Assembly (NCBI GenBank): GCA_007134025.1
Contig: SLLR01000020.1
Location: forward strand, 1 to 64,000
DNA length: 64,000 nt
Source of the DNA: Desulfuromonadaceae bacterium
Lineage (GTDB): Bacteria > Desulfobacterota > Desulfuromonadia > Desulfuromonadales > Syntrophotaleaceae
Direction of reading: 5' to 3'
Shown one piece after another: positions 1 to 10,000 of this stretch. The translations under genes and the position numbers were made by a program. The notes beneath the pieces were generated by a model, which had not been told where the DNA came from, made no database searches, and saw only the letters and a list, made by a program, of their open reading frames with translations. Every line of letters starts with the position of its first letter. The stretch's first letter is position 1.

Positions 1-4
1 AGAG

Positions 5-30
5 TTGGGGTCAAATCTTTATTGTTGACA
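5..30 (+). repeat. Left inverted repeat (REP-like) of transposase unit
   Basis: A 26-base sequence beginning TTGGGGTCAAATC and ending TTGTTGACA. Its reverse complement occurs at 1029-1054 with one mismatch in 26, so the transposase gene lies between two inverted copies. Within each copy GTCAA and TTGAC can pair around an A/T-rich loop, as in REP-type hairpins recognised by REP-associated transposases. Confidence 0.85.
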
Positions 31-58
31 AACGTGCACAAACCAGGTAGGAGAAGCC

Positions 59-1048
59 ATGGCTAGACCATTACGCATTCAATATTCTGGGGCGGTTTAC
101 CACCTGACCTGTCGGGGAAACGAGCGAAGGGACATCTTTTGGGGTGACGACGACCGGCAGATCTTTTTGCGGATACTCTCCCAATCCCTGAACATTTATT
201 CCGTTCAACTCCATGCCTATGCTCTTATGAGCAACCATTTTCATCTGTTGGTGGCAACGCCGCTCGGCAATCTATCCGAATTCATGCGGCACTTTAATAT
301 CACCTACACCAGCAATTTCAATCGCCGTCACAAGCGGGTGGGGCATCTCTATCAGGGAAGGTACAAAAGCATTCTGGTAGAAAAAGAGGCCTACCTTTCC
401 GTCCTGTCCCGCTACATTCACCTGAACCCGATTCGCGTCCCGGCTTTTGAAAATGATGATAACAAACGAAAGGCCACCTTTCTCCTGCAGTTTCCATGGA
501 GTAGCCTTCCCGGATATCTCGACAAAAACAAGCGCGATTGGATGGTGAATTATTCCCTCGTACTGGCCGATTTTGGAGGCGACACTCCAAAAGGAAGGGC
601 AGCGTATCGGAGGCAACTCCTTGCCGACATTGACGAATCACTGGAAGTCAAGAACGAGGTTTTCAGCCAGAGCGTGATTGGTGGAGAGGCTTTTCTGGAA
701 TGGGTGAAAGAGACGTTTCTGGCCGGCGAGGAATCAAAGGAACGGCCTGCAGTCGGAAAGATCAAGCGCTATCGACAAAAAGAGGTGATTCTTGCTCTGA
801 TAGCAGAGGAAACGGGTAAGGACCTGGCCGCCATAAAAGCCGAAAAAGGAAATCTTCGTCGGCTGGCAATGGATCTTCTGTTCAGGTATGGCGGACTTCG
901 GGGTCCGGAGGTTGGTGCGCTGTTCGAGGTTGGCTACAGCGCGGTAAGCCAGGAGCGGAAAAGGTTGGGGGAAAAGAGGGGAGAGGACCGTGAGTTTGAA
1001 AAGCTGGTGCGGAGATTGGAGAACAAGTTGTCAACAGTAAAGATTTGA
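59..1048 (+). CDS. REP-associated tyrosine transposase (RAYT, Y1/HUH family)
   Basis: A 329-residue single-strand DNA transposase of the IS200/Y1 superfamily, of the type that mobilises or processes REP palindromes. The metal-binding HUH motif is visible as H60-F-H62 in SNHFHLLVATP, and the family motif SRYIHLNPIR (about 118-126) carries the likely catalytic tyrosine. The C-terminal third (about 280-315) resembles the DnaA-like helix-turn-helix often fused to these proteins. The start ATG follows GGTAGGAGAAGCC. The stop codon lies inside the right inverted repeat, so the gene fills the whole unit. It appears intact. Whether it is active cannot be told from one copy. Confidence 0.9.
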   Translation: MARPLRIQYSGAVYHLTCRGNERRDIFWGDDDRQIFLRILSQSLNIYSVQLHAYALMSNHFHLLVATPLGNLSEFMRHFNITYTSNFNRRHKRVGHLYQGRYKSILVEKEAYLSVLSRYIHLNPIRVPAFENDDNKRKATFLLQFPWSSLPGYLDKNKRDWMVNYSLVLADFGGDTPKGRAAYRRQLLADIDESLEVKNEVFSQSVIGGEAFLEWVKETFLAGEESKERPAVGKIKRYRQKEVILALIAEETGKDLAAIKAEKGNLRRLAMDLLFRYGGLRGPEVGALFEVGYSAVSQERKRLGEKRGEDREFEKLVRRLENKLSTVKI

Positions 1049-1054
1049 CCCCAA
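1029..1054 (-). repeat. Right inverted repeat (REP-like) of transposase unit
   Basis: Inverted copy of bases 5-30 with a single T-to-C difference. It overlaps the last 20 bases of the transposase gene, including its TGA stop. It is followed by a short tandem duplication of ACCCCAAATG. Confidence 0.85.
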
Positions 1055-1106
1055 ATGGACCCCAAATGCAAATGCCTCCCCAATGTCCTGATTCCGACAG
1101 CCCGCC

Positions 1107-2099
1107 TCAGAACTTCACCGTCACATTTACCGAACCGAAATTGTCTTTGCTGGTCTGGGTTTTAAATTCCCTGGTGCGTAGCACGTGGGTGTAACTCAGC
1201 CGAATGGCGGGCCAGTCGAGGACTGCGCCAAATTGCAGGTCGCCAACCAGGGGTCTTTTTTTCACACTGTCGCTATCGCGGAAGCTGTTGCCGTCCAAAA
1301 AGATATTGCGTGCCACGGCGCGGCCTTCGACGCCGGCGAAAAGATACCAGCCGAAGTTCCCCTTCGGCGAAAAATCGCCGGCCCCCGGAAGGCCCGATTG
1401 AATGAGGGGCGGGCCGTAGTCTCGGGGCAGTTTTCGGCCGTAGCGCAGGGTAATGCCGACCTTGCCGTGAGTGAAGACATTGCCCAGGGCTATGCCGACA
1501 TTGGGGGTGACGTCCACCGCCGAGCCGAGCAGCGTCACCCGGGCCAAGCTGCGCCAGTTGCGCTGAAAGGTGATGACCAGGCCCGGCTCGTTGTGCAGTT
1601 GTCCCCCCCAGCCGCGAGGTCTGTCGGCGCCCACGACACTGTGAACGAATTTTTGTGTAGGCCCGGCCAGGGAAGCTGGTCCCACCACGCCGAGGGTCAA
1701 CCCAAGCTGGTCGAGGCGACGACCGGTTTCCACCCCCAGGCCGATGGTCGCGTAAAGCCAGCCCGCGTAGGGGCGCTCCCCCGGCGCCGGCTGGCTGACA
1801 GTGATGTCCCGGGGGGTGAACATGCTCTGGCCCAGGCCATAACCTTGACGTATCTGGCCCTGTTCAGGAAACCATGGAAAAACCTCTGCGAATTTTTCAA
1901 TCCATTTCGGCAGAGGGCGCTGTTGTTCGGGAACCCACAGAATTCGGACACCGTTGGTGTAATGGCGATCCGCGTTGTAGAATAGGTCGTTTTCGAGGAT
2001 AAAGCTCAGAGCCCCCCTTGGCGGCGTTTCCTCCGACCGAACGGTCGCGGGAAAGGCAGAAAAAAACAGCATCAGCAGGAGAAAAACAGCTCGTCTCAT
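1107..2099 (-). CDS. LpxR-like outer-membrane protein (DUF2219, lipid A deacylase family)
   Basis: A 330-residue predicted outer-membrane beta-barrel. Residues 1-22 form a signal peptide (basic start, then a Leu/Phe-rich core). The family signature near the mature N-terminus is present as ENDLF (36-40) and YTNG (47-50). The protein ends in an aromatic residue (VTVKF), as beta-barrel proteins often do. LpxR of Salmonella removes the 3'-acyloxyacyl group of lipid A; deacylase activity here is inferred from family only. It is convergent with the transposase gene and stands alone. Confidence 0.8.
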   Translation of the reverse strand: MRRAVFLLLMLFFSAFPATVRSEETPPRGALSFILENDLFYNADRHYTNGVRILWVPEQQRPLPKWIEKFAEVFPWFPEQGQIRQGYGLGQSMFTPRDITVSQPAPGERPYAGWLYATIGLGVETGRRLDQLGLTLGVVGPASLAGPTQKFVHSVVGADRPRGWGGQLHNEPGLVITFQRNWRSLARVTLLGSAVDVTPNVGIALGNVFTHGKVGITLRYGRKLPRDYGPPLIQSGLPGAGDFSPKGNFGWYLFAGVEGRAVARNIFLDGNSFRDSDSVKKRPLVGDLQFGAVLDWPAIRLSYTHVLRTREFKTQTSKDNFGSVNVTVKF

Positions 2100-2252
2100 A
2101 AGGTGGAGCCCGCCTTGAAGGGGTTAAACAGCGAAACCAAGAAGCGCAGATGTTTTCTGCTAGGGAACGGCCGAACTATTAAAGGCACCCGGAATTTAAG
2201 GGCTTTGTCGCACGACGATATTCACAGGCAACCAAGACCATGTAATCCGCGA

Positions 2253-3050
2253 TTACTCCGGCGGCTCGGCACGGCCCAGTTCCCCGTCGGCCAAGGCGAT
2301 ATGTTCGACCTGCCTCCAGGGAACGCCGAGCAAGTCGGCACCGGCGGCATCGACGGCCACCGGATCGAAACCGGCCAGCAGTTTTCCCACCGGCGGATCG
2401 CATGTCGGTCCGCCGAGATGGTAGTCGGACAGCCCCACGCTGGCGTCGATGAAAGCCAGATCCGGTCGGCGGTAGCGGTTGAGTTCCAGGATCGATTGCT
2501 GCATTTGGCGGTGAAAGGCGGATTTTTTCCAGTGCCCGCCCCGCTGGTAGTAAGCCGGCGGCGCCACGCCGATCATGTTTTTCATGCTCAGAGTGACGGT
2601 GGCCAGGGAATGGGCCTTGAGCATGGCGGCAGAGAGGACGAAGCTCTCCATGACCAGTCGCGGCATCATGAAGGTGGGAAAGATTTGGTTGCGCTTGTCA
2701 CTCAGTTCTATCAACTCCGCTTCGTTGAGATCGACCAGTTCAATGTTTTCTTGCCGGGCCAGTTGGTCATAACCGTGAACGGCGAAGATCTCTTCGGTGG
2801 TAAGGTGCTTTTCGCCGGTTCCTTCGGCGATAACGATCCGCGCCCGGCTCCACCGGCGGCAGCAGCGTACCAGAGCAGCGCAGGCCGCGACGGGCAAAGT
2901 CACCGGTGGCGGCGCGTCGTTGACCAGGTTAGGCTTGATCAGAATCCGCCGTTGCCGGGCCAGGATGGACGGCGCGCCGATTCTTTCGAGGAGTATCGGA
3001 ATGGTGGCGGCGTAGGACTGGTAAGGCAGGATTCGGCAGGGAGACGTCAT
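2253..3050 (-). CDS. DUF362 domain-containing protein
   Basis: A 265-residue protein with the DUF362 pattern: an early IKPNLV motif (about 48-53), a middle IVIAEGTGE segment and a terminal region on dispositions of a DxxVGLSDYHLGG type. No ferredoxin-like CxxC clusters are present, although other DUF362 proteins carry them. The biochemical role of the family is not established. The start ATG is preceded by AAGGGG six bases upstream and lies 14 bases after the ABC permease stop, so the two are probably co-transcribed. Confidence 0.75.
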   Translation of the reverse strand: MTSPCRILPYQSYAATIPILLERIGAPSILARQRRILIKPNLVNDAPPPVTLPVAACAALVRCCRRWSRARIVIAEGTGEKHLTTEEIFAVHGYDQLARQENIELVDLNEAELIELSDKRNQIFPTFMMPRLVMESFVLSAAMLKAHSLATVTLSMKNMIGVAPPAYYQRGGHWKKSAFHRQMQQSILELNRYRRPDLAFIDASVGLSDYHLGGPTCDPPVGKLLAGFDPVAVDAAGADLLGVPWRQVEHIALADGELGRAEPPE

Positions 3051-3064
3051 CAGCGGCCCCTTTT

Positions 3065-3859
3065 CTAAAGCCGCAATCGGTAGCCGCTGCCGAGCAGCAG
3101 CGACGCCCAGACAAACAGGGCGGCGGCCATTAACCCGGCGGCAGTGAAAGCGGTGCCCAGGGACAGGTCGCCGACTCCCAGCAGGGCGTGGCGAAAGCCG
3201 TCGATGAGATAGAACATGGGGTTGATGTGGGACAGCCGGGCCCAGAAGGGCGGCAGAATGGAAACCGGGTAGAAGACGCCGCCCAGGTAGATCAGGGGCA
3301 GAATCAGGAAGTTGTTGAACATGGACAAGGCGTCAAAAGAGTTGGCGTAGATGGCGGCGACCAGGCCAAACTGGGCAAACAGAAAACTGGCCAGGGCGGC
3401 CATGGCCGCCGCAGCAACGGGCGAGGCAAAAGGCAGTTCGGCAAAGAAAAAACTGATCAACAGGACCACGGAGCCCACCAGCAGGCCCCGCAGCATGGCC
3501 GCCAGGGTGTAGGCGAGTATCAGTTGCGGCGGGGTGATGGGGGTCACCAGCAGGTCGACGATGTTGCCCAGATAGCGAGAAATGAACAGGGAGGAGGAGG
3601 TGTTGGCGAAGCTGTTGTTGATGACCCCCATGAGGATCAGCCCCGGAACGACGAACTGGGCATAGGAAAAACCCTCCAGCACCGAGATGCGCTGGCCGAG
3701 GGTGGCGCCGAACACAAACAGGTAGAGGGAGGCGGTGACAATGGGGGTCAGCAGGGTCTGAAAGGCGACCTTAAGAAACCGCCGCACTTCCTTCTGCAGC
3801 AGGGTGGCGAAGGGCAGCCAGGAAACAAAACGCCGGGGCTGGCGCAGACGATCGATCAT
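3065..3859 (-). CDS. ABC-2 type transporter permease
   Basis: A 264-residue inner-membrane permease with about six hydrophobic segments and an ABC-2 domain. The motif GGVFYPVSILPPFWARLSHINPMFYLIDGFRHALLG is typical of drug or polysaccharide exporters of the NodJ/DrrB kind; residues run from about 200 to 235. The ATG at 3859 was chosen, with AAGGGGG upstream, over a longer in-frame reading that would overlap the ATPase gene by over 100 bases. ATG and the ATPase stop share ATGA (3856-3859), indicating translational coupling. The substrate is unknown. Confidence 0.88.
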   Translation of the reverse strand: MIDRLRQPRRFVSWLPFATLLQKEVRRFLKVAFQTLLTPIVTASLYLFVFGATLGQRISVLEGFSYAQFVVPGLILMGVINNSFANTSSSLFISRYLGNIVDLLVTPITPPQLILAYTLAAMLRGLLVGSVVLLISFFFAELPFASPVAAAAMAALASFLFAQFGLVAAIYANSFDALSMFNNFLILPLIYLGGVFYPVSILPPFWARLSHINPMFYLIDGFRHALLGVGDLSLGTAFTAAGLMAAALFVWASLLLGSGYRLRL

Positions 3860-4794
3860 AGGGAGCCCCCTTGGTTGTTGTTGAGATTGAGGCCGGTCAG
3901 CTGCAGGAAGACCTCCTCCAGGCCGGGACGCGGCCGTTCCAGATCGCGAATGGGCAACTGCAGTTGAGCCAGGCATTGAAGCACCTCGCCCACGGCGGTT
4001 TCACCGGGCAGGCAGAGCCGCAGTCGGCGACCGTCCTGTTCCAGCTGACCGTTCCAGGTCACCAGCGGGTCCGGCACCCGGTCGAGGGGTGTCTCCAGGT
4101 ACAGCAGCAGCGAACGGCCGTCGATGCGGCTCAGCAGCTCCTCGGTCCGCTCCAGGGCCACCAGCCGACCGTCGTTCATGATGGCGATGCGGCCGCACAT
4201 CTGCTCCGCCTCTTCCAGATAGTGGGTGGTCAGCAGCACGGTGGTCCCGGACTCATTTATTTCCCGCACGAACTGCCAGAGGGTGCGGCGGAGCTCCACA
4301 TCGACCCCGGCCGTCGGCTCGTCGAGAATCAGCAGACGGGGTTTGTGAACCAGCGCCTTGGCCACCATGAAGCGTCGCTTGAGTCCGCCGGAGAGCTTGT
4401 GCATGGATTTGTGCAGATGAGGGCCGAGGCCGAGACGTTCGATGAGCAGTTGACGCCAGATCCGGTCATCGGCAACGCCGTAGTAGCCCGAATGAATCTT
4501 CAGGGCCAGGTCGATGGTAAAAAAGTGGTCGGTGACGATCTCCTGGTGCATGACCCCCACCAGCCGGCGGGTCAGGCGGTACTGGCGCACCGTGTCGTAG
4601 CCGAACACCCGTACCGCCCCCTGGCCGATACGGCAGACGCCGCTGATCATGTTGATGGTGGTACTCTTGCCGGCGCCGTTGGGGCCGAGCAGGCCGAAAA
4701 TCTCGCCCGCTTCGATGCTCAGGGAAAGATCTTTGACGGCCTCTGCGGCGCCGAAACTTTTGGACAGGTGGTCGATTTCAAGGGCAGGGGTCAT
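3856..4794 (-). CDS. ABC transporter ATP-binding protein
   Basis: A 312-residue ATPase that would energise the adjacent permease. Walker A is GPNGAGKST (about 38-46), the signature is LSGGLKRR (about 137) and Walker B is LLILDEPTAGVD (about 157-168). The H-loop follows in LLTTHYLEEAE. The C-terminal extension (about 235-312) is of the DrrA/NodI type. It is the first gene of a three-gene minus-strand unit with the permease and the DUF362 protein. Confidence 0.92.
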   Translation of the reverse strand: MTPALEIDHLSKSFGAAEAVKDLSLSIEAGEIFGLLGPNGAGKSTTINMISGVCRIGQGAVRVFGYDTVRQYRLTRRLVGVMHQEIVTDHFFTIDLALKIHSGYYGVADDRIWRQLLIERLGLGPHLHKSMHKLSGGLKRRFMVAKALVHKPRLLILDEPTAGVDVELRRTLWQFVREINESGTTVLLTTHYLEEAEQMCGRIAIMNDGRLVALERTEELLSRIDGRSLLLYLETPLDRVPDPLVTWNGQLEQDGRRLRLCLPGETAVGEVLQCLAQLQLPIRDLERPRPGLEEVFLQLTGLNLNNNQGGSL

Positions 4795-4893
4795 TCGACT
4801 ATTCTCGGGAAAAACGGCTGAAAAAGCGAGCTTGCGAAAACGTCAACATTGGGGTCAGGGATCGGTGTTTGCTCCGATGCAGCGGGCGGAATG

Positions 4894-5649
4894 TCAATCC
4901 TCCGGATCCGTCGGACCGGGCGCCTGGTCCCGGAACCTCGGTTTGCCGAACAGTCGGGCCACCAGAATGCCGACCTCGTAGAGAATCATGAAGGGGCCGG
5001 CCAGGGACAGTTGGGAAATGATGTCCGGAGGGGTCAGCATCGCGCCGACCAGAAAAGCCGTCAGGAAGGCGTATTTGCGGTGCCGGGCCAGCCAGAGGTG
5101 ATCGACGATGCCCATACGGGCGAGAAAAAAGATCACAATGGGCAGTTCAAAGACCAGACCGAAGGCCAGCAACAGGCGGCAGGCCAGGGACAGATAGGCC
5201 CCCATGGAAAGCATCGGCCGCAACCCGCCGTCGGTGCCGTAGGAGATCAGGAACCGGAAAATCAGCGGAAAGACCCAGCGGAAGCCGAACCAGGCGCCGG
5301 CGCCGAAGCAACTGCTGCTGGCGAGCACAAAGGGCAGAGCAAAACGTTTTTCAGAACCGTATAGGCCGGGAGCGACAAACAGCCAGGCCTGCCATAAAAG
5401 AATCGGCAGGCTGAGCAGCAGGCCGCCAAGGGCGGCGATCTTGAGATAGGCGAAAAAAGGCTCGGTGGCGTGGATGAAGACCAGTGCGCTGCCTTCCGGC
5501 AGGGCCGCCTGAACCGGCGTGGCGATGAAGCCGAACAAGGTTTCCGCAAAACCGTAGCAGAGTAGAAAGGCCACCAGCCAGCTGCCGGCGGCGATCATCA
5601 GGCGCCGGCGCAGTTCGTCCAGATGGGCGGTCAGGGGAAGTTCATCCAT
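4894..5649 (-). CDS. tatC: Sec-independent (twin-arginine) translocase subunit TatC
   Basis: A 251-residue polytopic inner-membrane protein that binds twin-arginine signal peptides of folded proteins. The conserved N-terminal HLDELRRRL (9-17) and six hydrophobic segments are visible. The ATG at 5649 sits inside the end of the TatA/B gene (8-base overlap). A longer in-frame reading to 5832 would duplicate the tatA/B coding region and was rejected. The C-terminus [13 protein letters not shown] is hydrophilic. Confidence 0.93.
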   Translation of the reverse strand: MDELPLTAHLDELRRRLMIAAGSWLVAFLLCYGFAETLFGFIATPVQAALPEGSALVFIHATEPFFAYLKIAALGGLLLSLPILLWQAWLFVAPGLYGSEKRFALPFVLASSSCFGAGAWFGFRWVFPLIFRFLISYGTDGGLRPMLSMGAYLSLACRLLLAFGLVFELPIVIFFLARMGIVDHLWLARHRKYAFLTAFLVGAMLTPPDIISQLSLAGPFMILYEVGILVARLFGKPRFRDQAPGPTDPED

Positions 5650-5890
5650 GGGGGGGCGTTTCTTGCCCGGCGGATCGGTCACCACAGCTCTTTGACTCCG
5701 AATCCGCCTTCGGCTCTTCTGGCTTTGGCTCCGTTCCGTCGAGGGAGTCCTGCAGTTCCCGGGTGGCACGCTTGAATTCAGCCAGGCCCTTGCCCAGGGC
5801 GCGGGCCAGCTCGGGAAGCCTGCGGGGGCCAAGCACCAGCAGGGCGACGCCGAGAATCACCAGTAACTCGGGCATTCCCAGATTGAACAT
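5642..5890 (-). CDS. Twin-arginine translocase subunit of TatA/TatB family
   Basis: An 82-residue single-span protein: [19 protein letters not shown] (1-19) is the membrane helix, [16 protein letters not shown] is the hinge and amphipathic helix, and the tail is acidic and proline-rich. With TatC it forms a minimal Tat system. Sequence alone does not settle TatA against TatB; PRRLPE fits both. The ATG at 5890 was chosen because the membrane helix begins there. Confidence 0.9.
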   Translation of the reverse strand: MFNLGMPELLVILGVALLVLGPRRLPELARALGKGLAEFKRATRELQDSLDGTEPKPEEPKADSESKSCGDRSAGQETPPHG

Positions 5891-5937
5891 GTCGGTGTTC
5901 CTTAGTCCAAAGGGTGAAGGATGGGATAAGTATCTGG

Positions 5938-5966
5938 ACAATAACGACAAAGGGCGCATCTGTCAA
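5938..5966 (-). promoter_or_regulatory. Predicted promoter for tatA/B-tatC
   Basis: On the minus strand, TTGACA (5966-5961) and TATTGT (5943-5938) are separated by 17 bases, about 48 bases upstream of the tat start. It diverges from the nadA promoter. Confidence 0.55.
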
Positions 5967-5990
5967 GCGTCTGGAAAAACCGATAACAGT

Positions 5991-6019
5991 TTGACATATA
6001 AGGGCTTTTGCTCTAATAT
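5991..6019 (+). promoter_or_regulatory. Predicted sigma-70 promoter for nadA
   Basis: TTGACA (5991-5996) and TAATAT (6014-6019) with a 17-base spacer, about 49 bases before the nadA ATG. The stretch is AT-richer than its surroundings. Confidence 0.6.
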
Positions 6020-6067
6020 GCGAGTCTTGGAGCCGTCCATCAGCCCTTTGCCAAGAAAGAGTTCACA

Positions 6068-6982
6068 ATGAATCAGCAACAGCTCAAGGAGCAGATCCGC
6101 CAGCTGGCGTCCGAGCGCGACGCCTTGATCATGGCCCATTTCTATCAGCGGGACGAGATTCAGGAAATCGCCGACATTACCGGAGACTCGCTGGCCATGG
6201 CCATCGAAGCCGCGCAAACCGAGCGTAGGGTTATCGTCCTGTGCGGGGTCCATTTCATGGCTGAAAGCGCCGCTATTCTGGCCCCGGATAAAACCGTGCT
6301 GCTACCCCGAACCGAGGCGGGCTGTCCCATGGCGGACATGGTCACTGCGGAAAAACTGCGGGAGATGAAGGCTCGTCTGCCGGGTCGGCCGGTGGTGACC
6401 TATGTCAATTCCAGCGCCGCGGTCAAAGCCGAGAGCGACATCTGCTGCACCAGCGCCAACGCCGTGGCGGTGGTCAACTCCCTTGAGGCCGACGAAGTGA
6501 TTCTGGTGCCGGACCGCAACCTGGGTCGCTACATCGCCGCCCACACCGAGAAGAAATGCCATTTCTGGGAAGGCTACTGCCCCTTCCACGATCAGCTTCC
6601 CGAAGAGGATGTGCTGGCCGCCAAAGAGCGGCATCCCGATGCCCTGTTCCTGGCCCATCCCGAGTGCCGACCGCAGATTCTGCACCTGGCGGATCATATC
6701 GCCTCCACCAGCGGCATCATCGACTTTGTTCGCAAGAGCCCGGTCAAGACCTTCATCATCGGCACCGAAGTCGGTGTCCTCTACAGGCTGCGCAAGGAGA
6801 ATCCCGACAAGCAGTTCATTATGCCCAATTCTCTGCTCTTCTGCCAGACCATGAAATACAGCACCCTGGAAGATGTGTTGAAATGTCTGCAGACCCTGAG
6901 TCCGCGGATCACCGTCGATGCCGCCATCAGCCGCCGGGCCAAGCTGGCTCTTGATCGAATGCTGGCCGTACCGCGGGATTGA
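6068..6982 (+). CDS. nadA: Quinolinate synthase NadA
   Basis: A 304-residue [4Fe-4S] enzyme condensing iminoaspartate with dihydroxyacetone phosphate to quinolinate in NAD synthesis. The three cluster cysteines of the family are visible as Cys86 (AGCPMAD), Cys171 (EGYCPFH) and Cys259 (LFCQTMKY). The N-terminal [15 protein letters not shown] and the triplicated fold pattern are typical. The length matches the short bacterial/archaeal form. nadB and nadC are not in the window. The gene is monocistronic by its own promoter and terminator. Confidence 0.97.
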   Translation: MNQQQLKEQIRQLASERDALIMAHFYQRDEIQEIADITGDSLAMAIEAAQTERRVIVLCGVHFMAESAAILAPDKTVLLPRTEAGCPMADMVTAEKLREMKARLPGRPVVTYVNSSAAVKAESDICCTSANAVAVVNSLEADEVILVPDRNLGRYIAAHTEKKCHFWEGYCPFHDQLPEEDVLAAKERHPDALFLAHPECRPQILHLADHIASTSGIIDFVRKSPVKTFIIGTEVGVLYRLRKENPDKQFIMPNSLLFCQTMKYSTLEDVLKCLQTLSPRITVDAAISRRAKLALDRMLAVPRD

Positions 6983-7010
6983 TCTTCGGGCCCCAAACCG
7001 GAACCTTTCA

Positions 7011-7046
7011 GCGGGGGCGTACAGCGGTACGCCCCCGCCGCCTTTT
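7011..7046 (+). terminator. Rho-independent terminator after nadA
   Basis: A perfect 12-base-pair stem (7011-7022 with 7027-7038) with loop AGCG, followed by CGCC and TTTT. It separates nadA from mfd and argues against an mfd start upstream of it. Confidence 0.8.
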
Positions 7047-7050
7047 CATC

Positions 7051-10000
7051 ATGACATTCGTCTCCAGCAACGACATTCTTCACGCCACCACCCAGTACTT
7101 TGTCGAAGCGGCCCCCGCCGTTCACAGCGAAGTCTGCGGGCTGGTCGGGTCCGCCGCCGCCTATCTGCTCAGCCGGCACCTGGCCGCCCGTCCCGAACCC
7201 CTGTTCATTATCGCCCCCAACCTGCGTCAAGCTGAGCGCCTGGCGGCCGAACTGGCCTTTTATCATGGTCAACCAAAGCAGATCGCTGTGCTACCCCACT
7301 GGGAAATCGGTCCTTACGAGGCGCTGTCGCCCCGGCCCGATATGGAAGCCGCCCGCGTCGCCACCCTGGCCGCCCTGCAGGCCAGCGAGCTGCGCGCGGT
7401 GGTGCTGACGGTGCGCAGTCTCATGCAACGGGTCATGCCCGCCGCGGTGTTGGCGGGTCTACGCGAAGAGCTGCAGACCGGCAGCGAGGTGTCCCGCGAG
7501 GTTCTGCTGCGGCGGCTGATGGAACTCGGCTACCACGCCGTGCCGCTAGTGGAGGATCAGGGGACATTCTCGGTGCGGGGGAATATTCTCGATGTCTTTC
7601 CGCCCACCGAGGAGCAACCGGTGCGCATGGAGTTTTTCGGCGACCACATCGAACGTATGCGCCCTTTTGACGCCGCCAGCCAGCGATCCGACTCGCGCCT
7701 GTTGCAGCGCCTGCAGTTGCTGCCGGCCCGGGAGATGGTGTTGGCCGGGGCCCATCTGGATTATTTCTGCAATGCTCTCAAGCAGCGCTGCGATCAGCTG
7801 AACATCGTCCGCACCCAGCGGGAAGCGCTGCTGGAGGAGATTCGAGAGGGACTGCTGGCTCCGGGCCACGCCTTTCTCATGCCGCTCAATTACGGGGCGC
7901 TGGACTGTTTTTTCGACTACGCTCAGGGCGGCCTTTGGGTCACCGTCGATCCCCCGGCCGTGGAACAGGAAACGGACCGCTTTGCCGCTGAAATCCGAGA
8001 GGGGGAGCAACGCATGGCCGCCCGCGGGGAACTTCACGTGGCCGCCCACGAGCTGTTTCTTGATCCTCAACAGCTCGCCACGGCCCTGGCGGCCAGGCCG
8101 CGTATCGATCTCTGCGCCCTGGAGCTGTTGCGGCTGGACGAGCAGCGGCCCCGCTACCGGTTCGTGGTTCAGGGTAATGGCGATCTGCGGGAGACCGCCC
8201 AGACCGGTTCCCTGGCGGCCTATCTCACCACCCGACTGCAGGCAATGAGCGCCGAAGGCTGGCGGGTGCTGCTGGTCTGCCATCAGCAGGGGCAGGCCGA
8301 GCGTCTGCAGGACCTGCTCGAGCCTCACGGGCTGCGCCTGTCCCTGAAGGAAGGGGTGAAACCGGATCGGCTGCAGCCGGGCCAGTTGGCCCTGACCCTC
8401 GGCGATCTGTCCGCCGGCTTTCGGCTACCCGATGAAAAACTGGCGGTCATCTGCGAGGAGGAGATCTTCGGCCGCCGCAGCCGGCGCCGAGGGCTCAGCG
8501 AGGCGCGGGCCCAGGCCATGCTGTCTTCTTTGGCCGAACTCCGCGAGGGCGATTACGTGGTGCACGCCGATCACGGGATCGGCATTTATCGCGGGCTGCT
8601 GCATCTGGCCACCGGCCAGGTGGAGGGAGACTTTCTGCACATTGAATACGCCGGTCAGGACAAGCTCTATTTGCCGGTGGAACGCATCGAAAAGGTGCAG
8701 AAATATCTCGGCGGCGAGGGGCATTCGCCGCGTCTCGACCGGATGGGCGGCAGTGCCTGGGAGAAGGCCAAGCTCAAGGCCCGGGCGGCGGTAGAGGAAC
8801 TGGCCCGGGAGCTGCTGCAGCTGTACGCCCGCCGCAGCATGAGCCTGGCTTTTCGCTATTCGCCACCGGATCACCTGTTTCGGGAATTCGAGGCGGCTTT
8901 TCCCTACGAGGAAACCCCAGACCAGCAGGCGGCCATTGACGAAGTTCTGGCCGACATGCAGTCCGAACAGCCCTTGGACCGGCTTATCTGCGGCGACGTG
9001 GGCTACGGCAAGACCGAAGTGGCGATTCGGGCCGCCTACAAGGCGGTGCTTGACAACCGGCAGGTGGCGGTTCTGGTGCCGACCACCGTATTGGCGCGCC
9101 AGCACTGGCAGAGCTTTCAGGAACGTCTGCAGGGCAGTCCGGTGACGGTGGAGATGCTCTCCCGCTTTCGCAGCGCCGCCGAGCAGAAGGCCGTGCTCAA
9201 GCGCGCCGCCGCCGGCCAGGTGGATATTGTTATCGGCACTCATCGGCTGCTGCAGCGGGACGTGCGCTTCAAGGATCTGGGCCTGGTGATCGTCGATGAA
9301 GAGCAGCGCTTCGGCGTCAGCCACAAGGAACGACTCAAGAAGCTGCGGGCCGAGGTGGACATGCTCACCCTTACCGCCACGCCCATCCCCCGCACCCTGC
9401 ACATGAGCCTGCTGGGGCTGCGCAACCTGTCGGTGATCGACACCCCGCCCGTGGACCGCCAGGCCATCCGCACCTATGTCACCCGCTTTGACGACGATCT
9501 GATCCGGCAGGCGGTGCTGCGGGAGCTGCGCCGGGGCGGCCAGGTCTTTTTCGTCCACAACCGGGTGCAGAGCATTGACGCCATGGCCAGTTTTCTGTGC
9601 ACCCTGGTCCCCGAGGCCCGGATCGCCGTCGGTCATGGACAGATGCCGGAAAAAGCCCTCGAGGGGGTGATGCTCGATTTCATCGAGGGGCGCAGCAACG
9701 TACTGGTGTGCAGCACCATCATCGAAAACGGCCTCGACATTCCTCGGGCCAACACCATCATTGTCAATCGCGCCGACTGCTTCGGGCTCTCCCAGCTCTA
9801 CCAATTGCGCGGCCGGGTCGGCCGCTCCGACCGCCGCGCCTATGCCTACCTGCTGATTCCCGGAGAAGGGGCTCTGACCCGCGAGGCCCGGGAGCGGCTG
9901 CGGGTGCTGCAGGAGCTCACCGAACTCGGTGCCGGTTTTCGCATCGCCAGTCACGACCTGGAGCTGCGGGGGGCCGGGGATCTGCTTGGCGGTCGTCAGT

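Noticed and set aside
4837-4860. Short similarity (TCAACATTGGGGTCA) to the transposase inverted repeat, between the ABC and tatC genes
   Set aside because: Only about nine bases are shared in a row, and the two parts are in the wrong order for a REP copy.
6979-7050. mfd start at TTG 6979, overlapping nadA
   Set aside because: A 12-pair terminator at 7011-7046 would lie within the coding sequence and the added residues do not look like Mfd.
8425-9954. Long open frame antisense to mfd (509 codons)
   Set aside because: Shadow of mfd; no ribosome site or recognisable domain.
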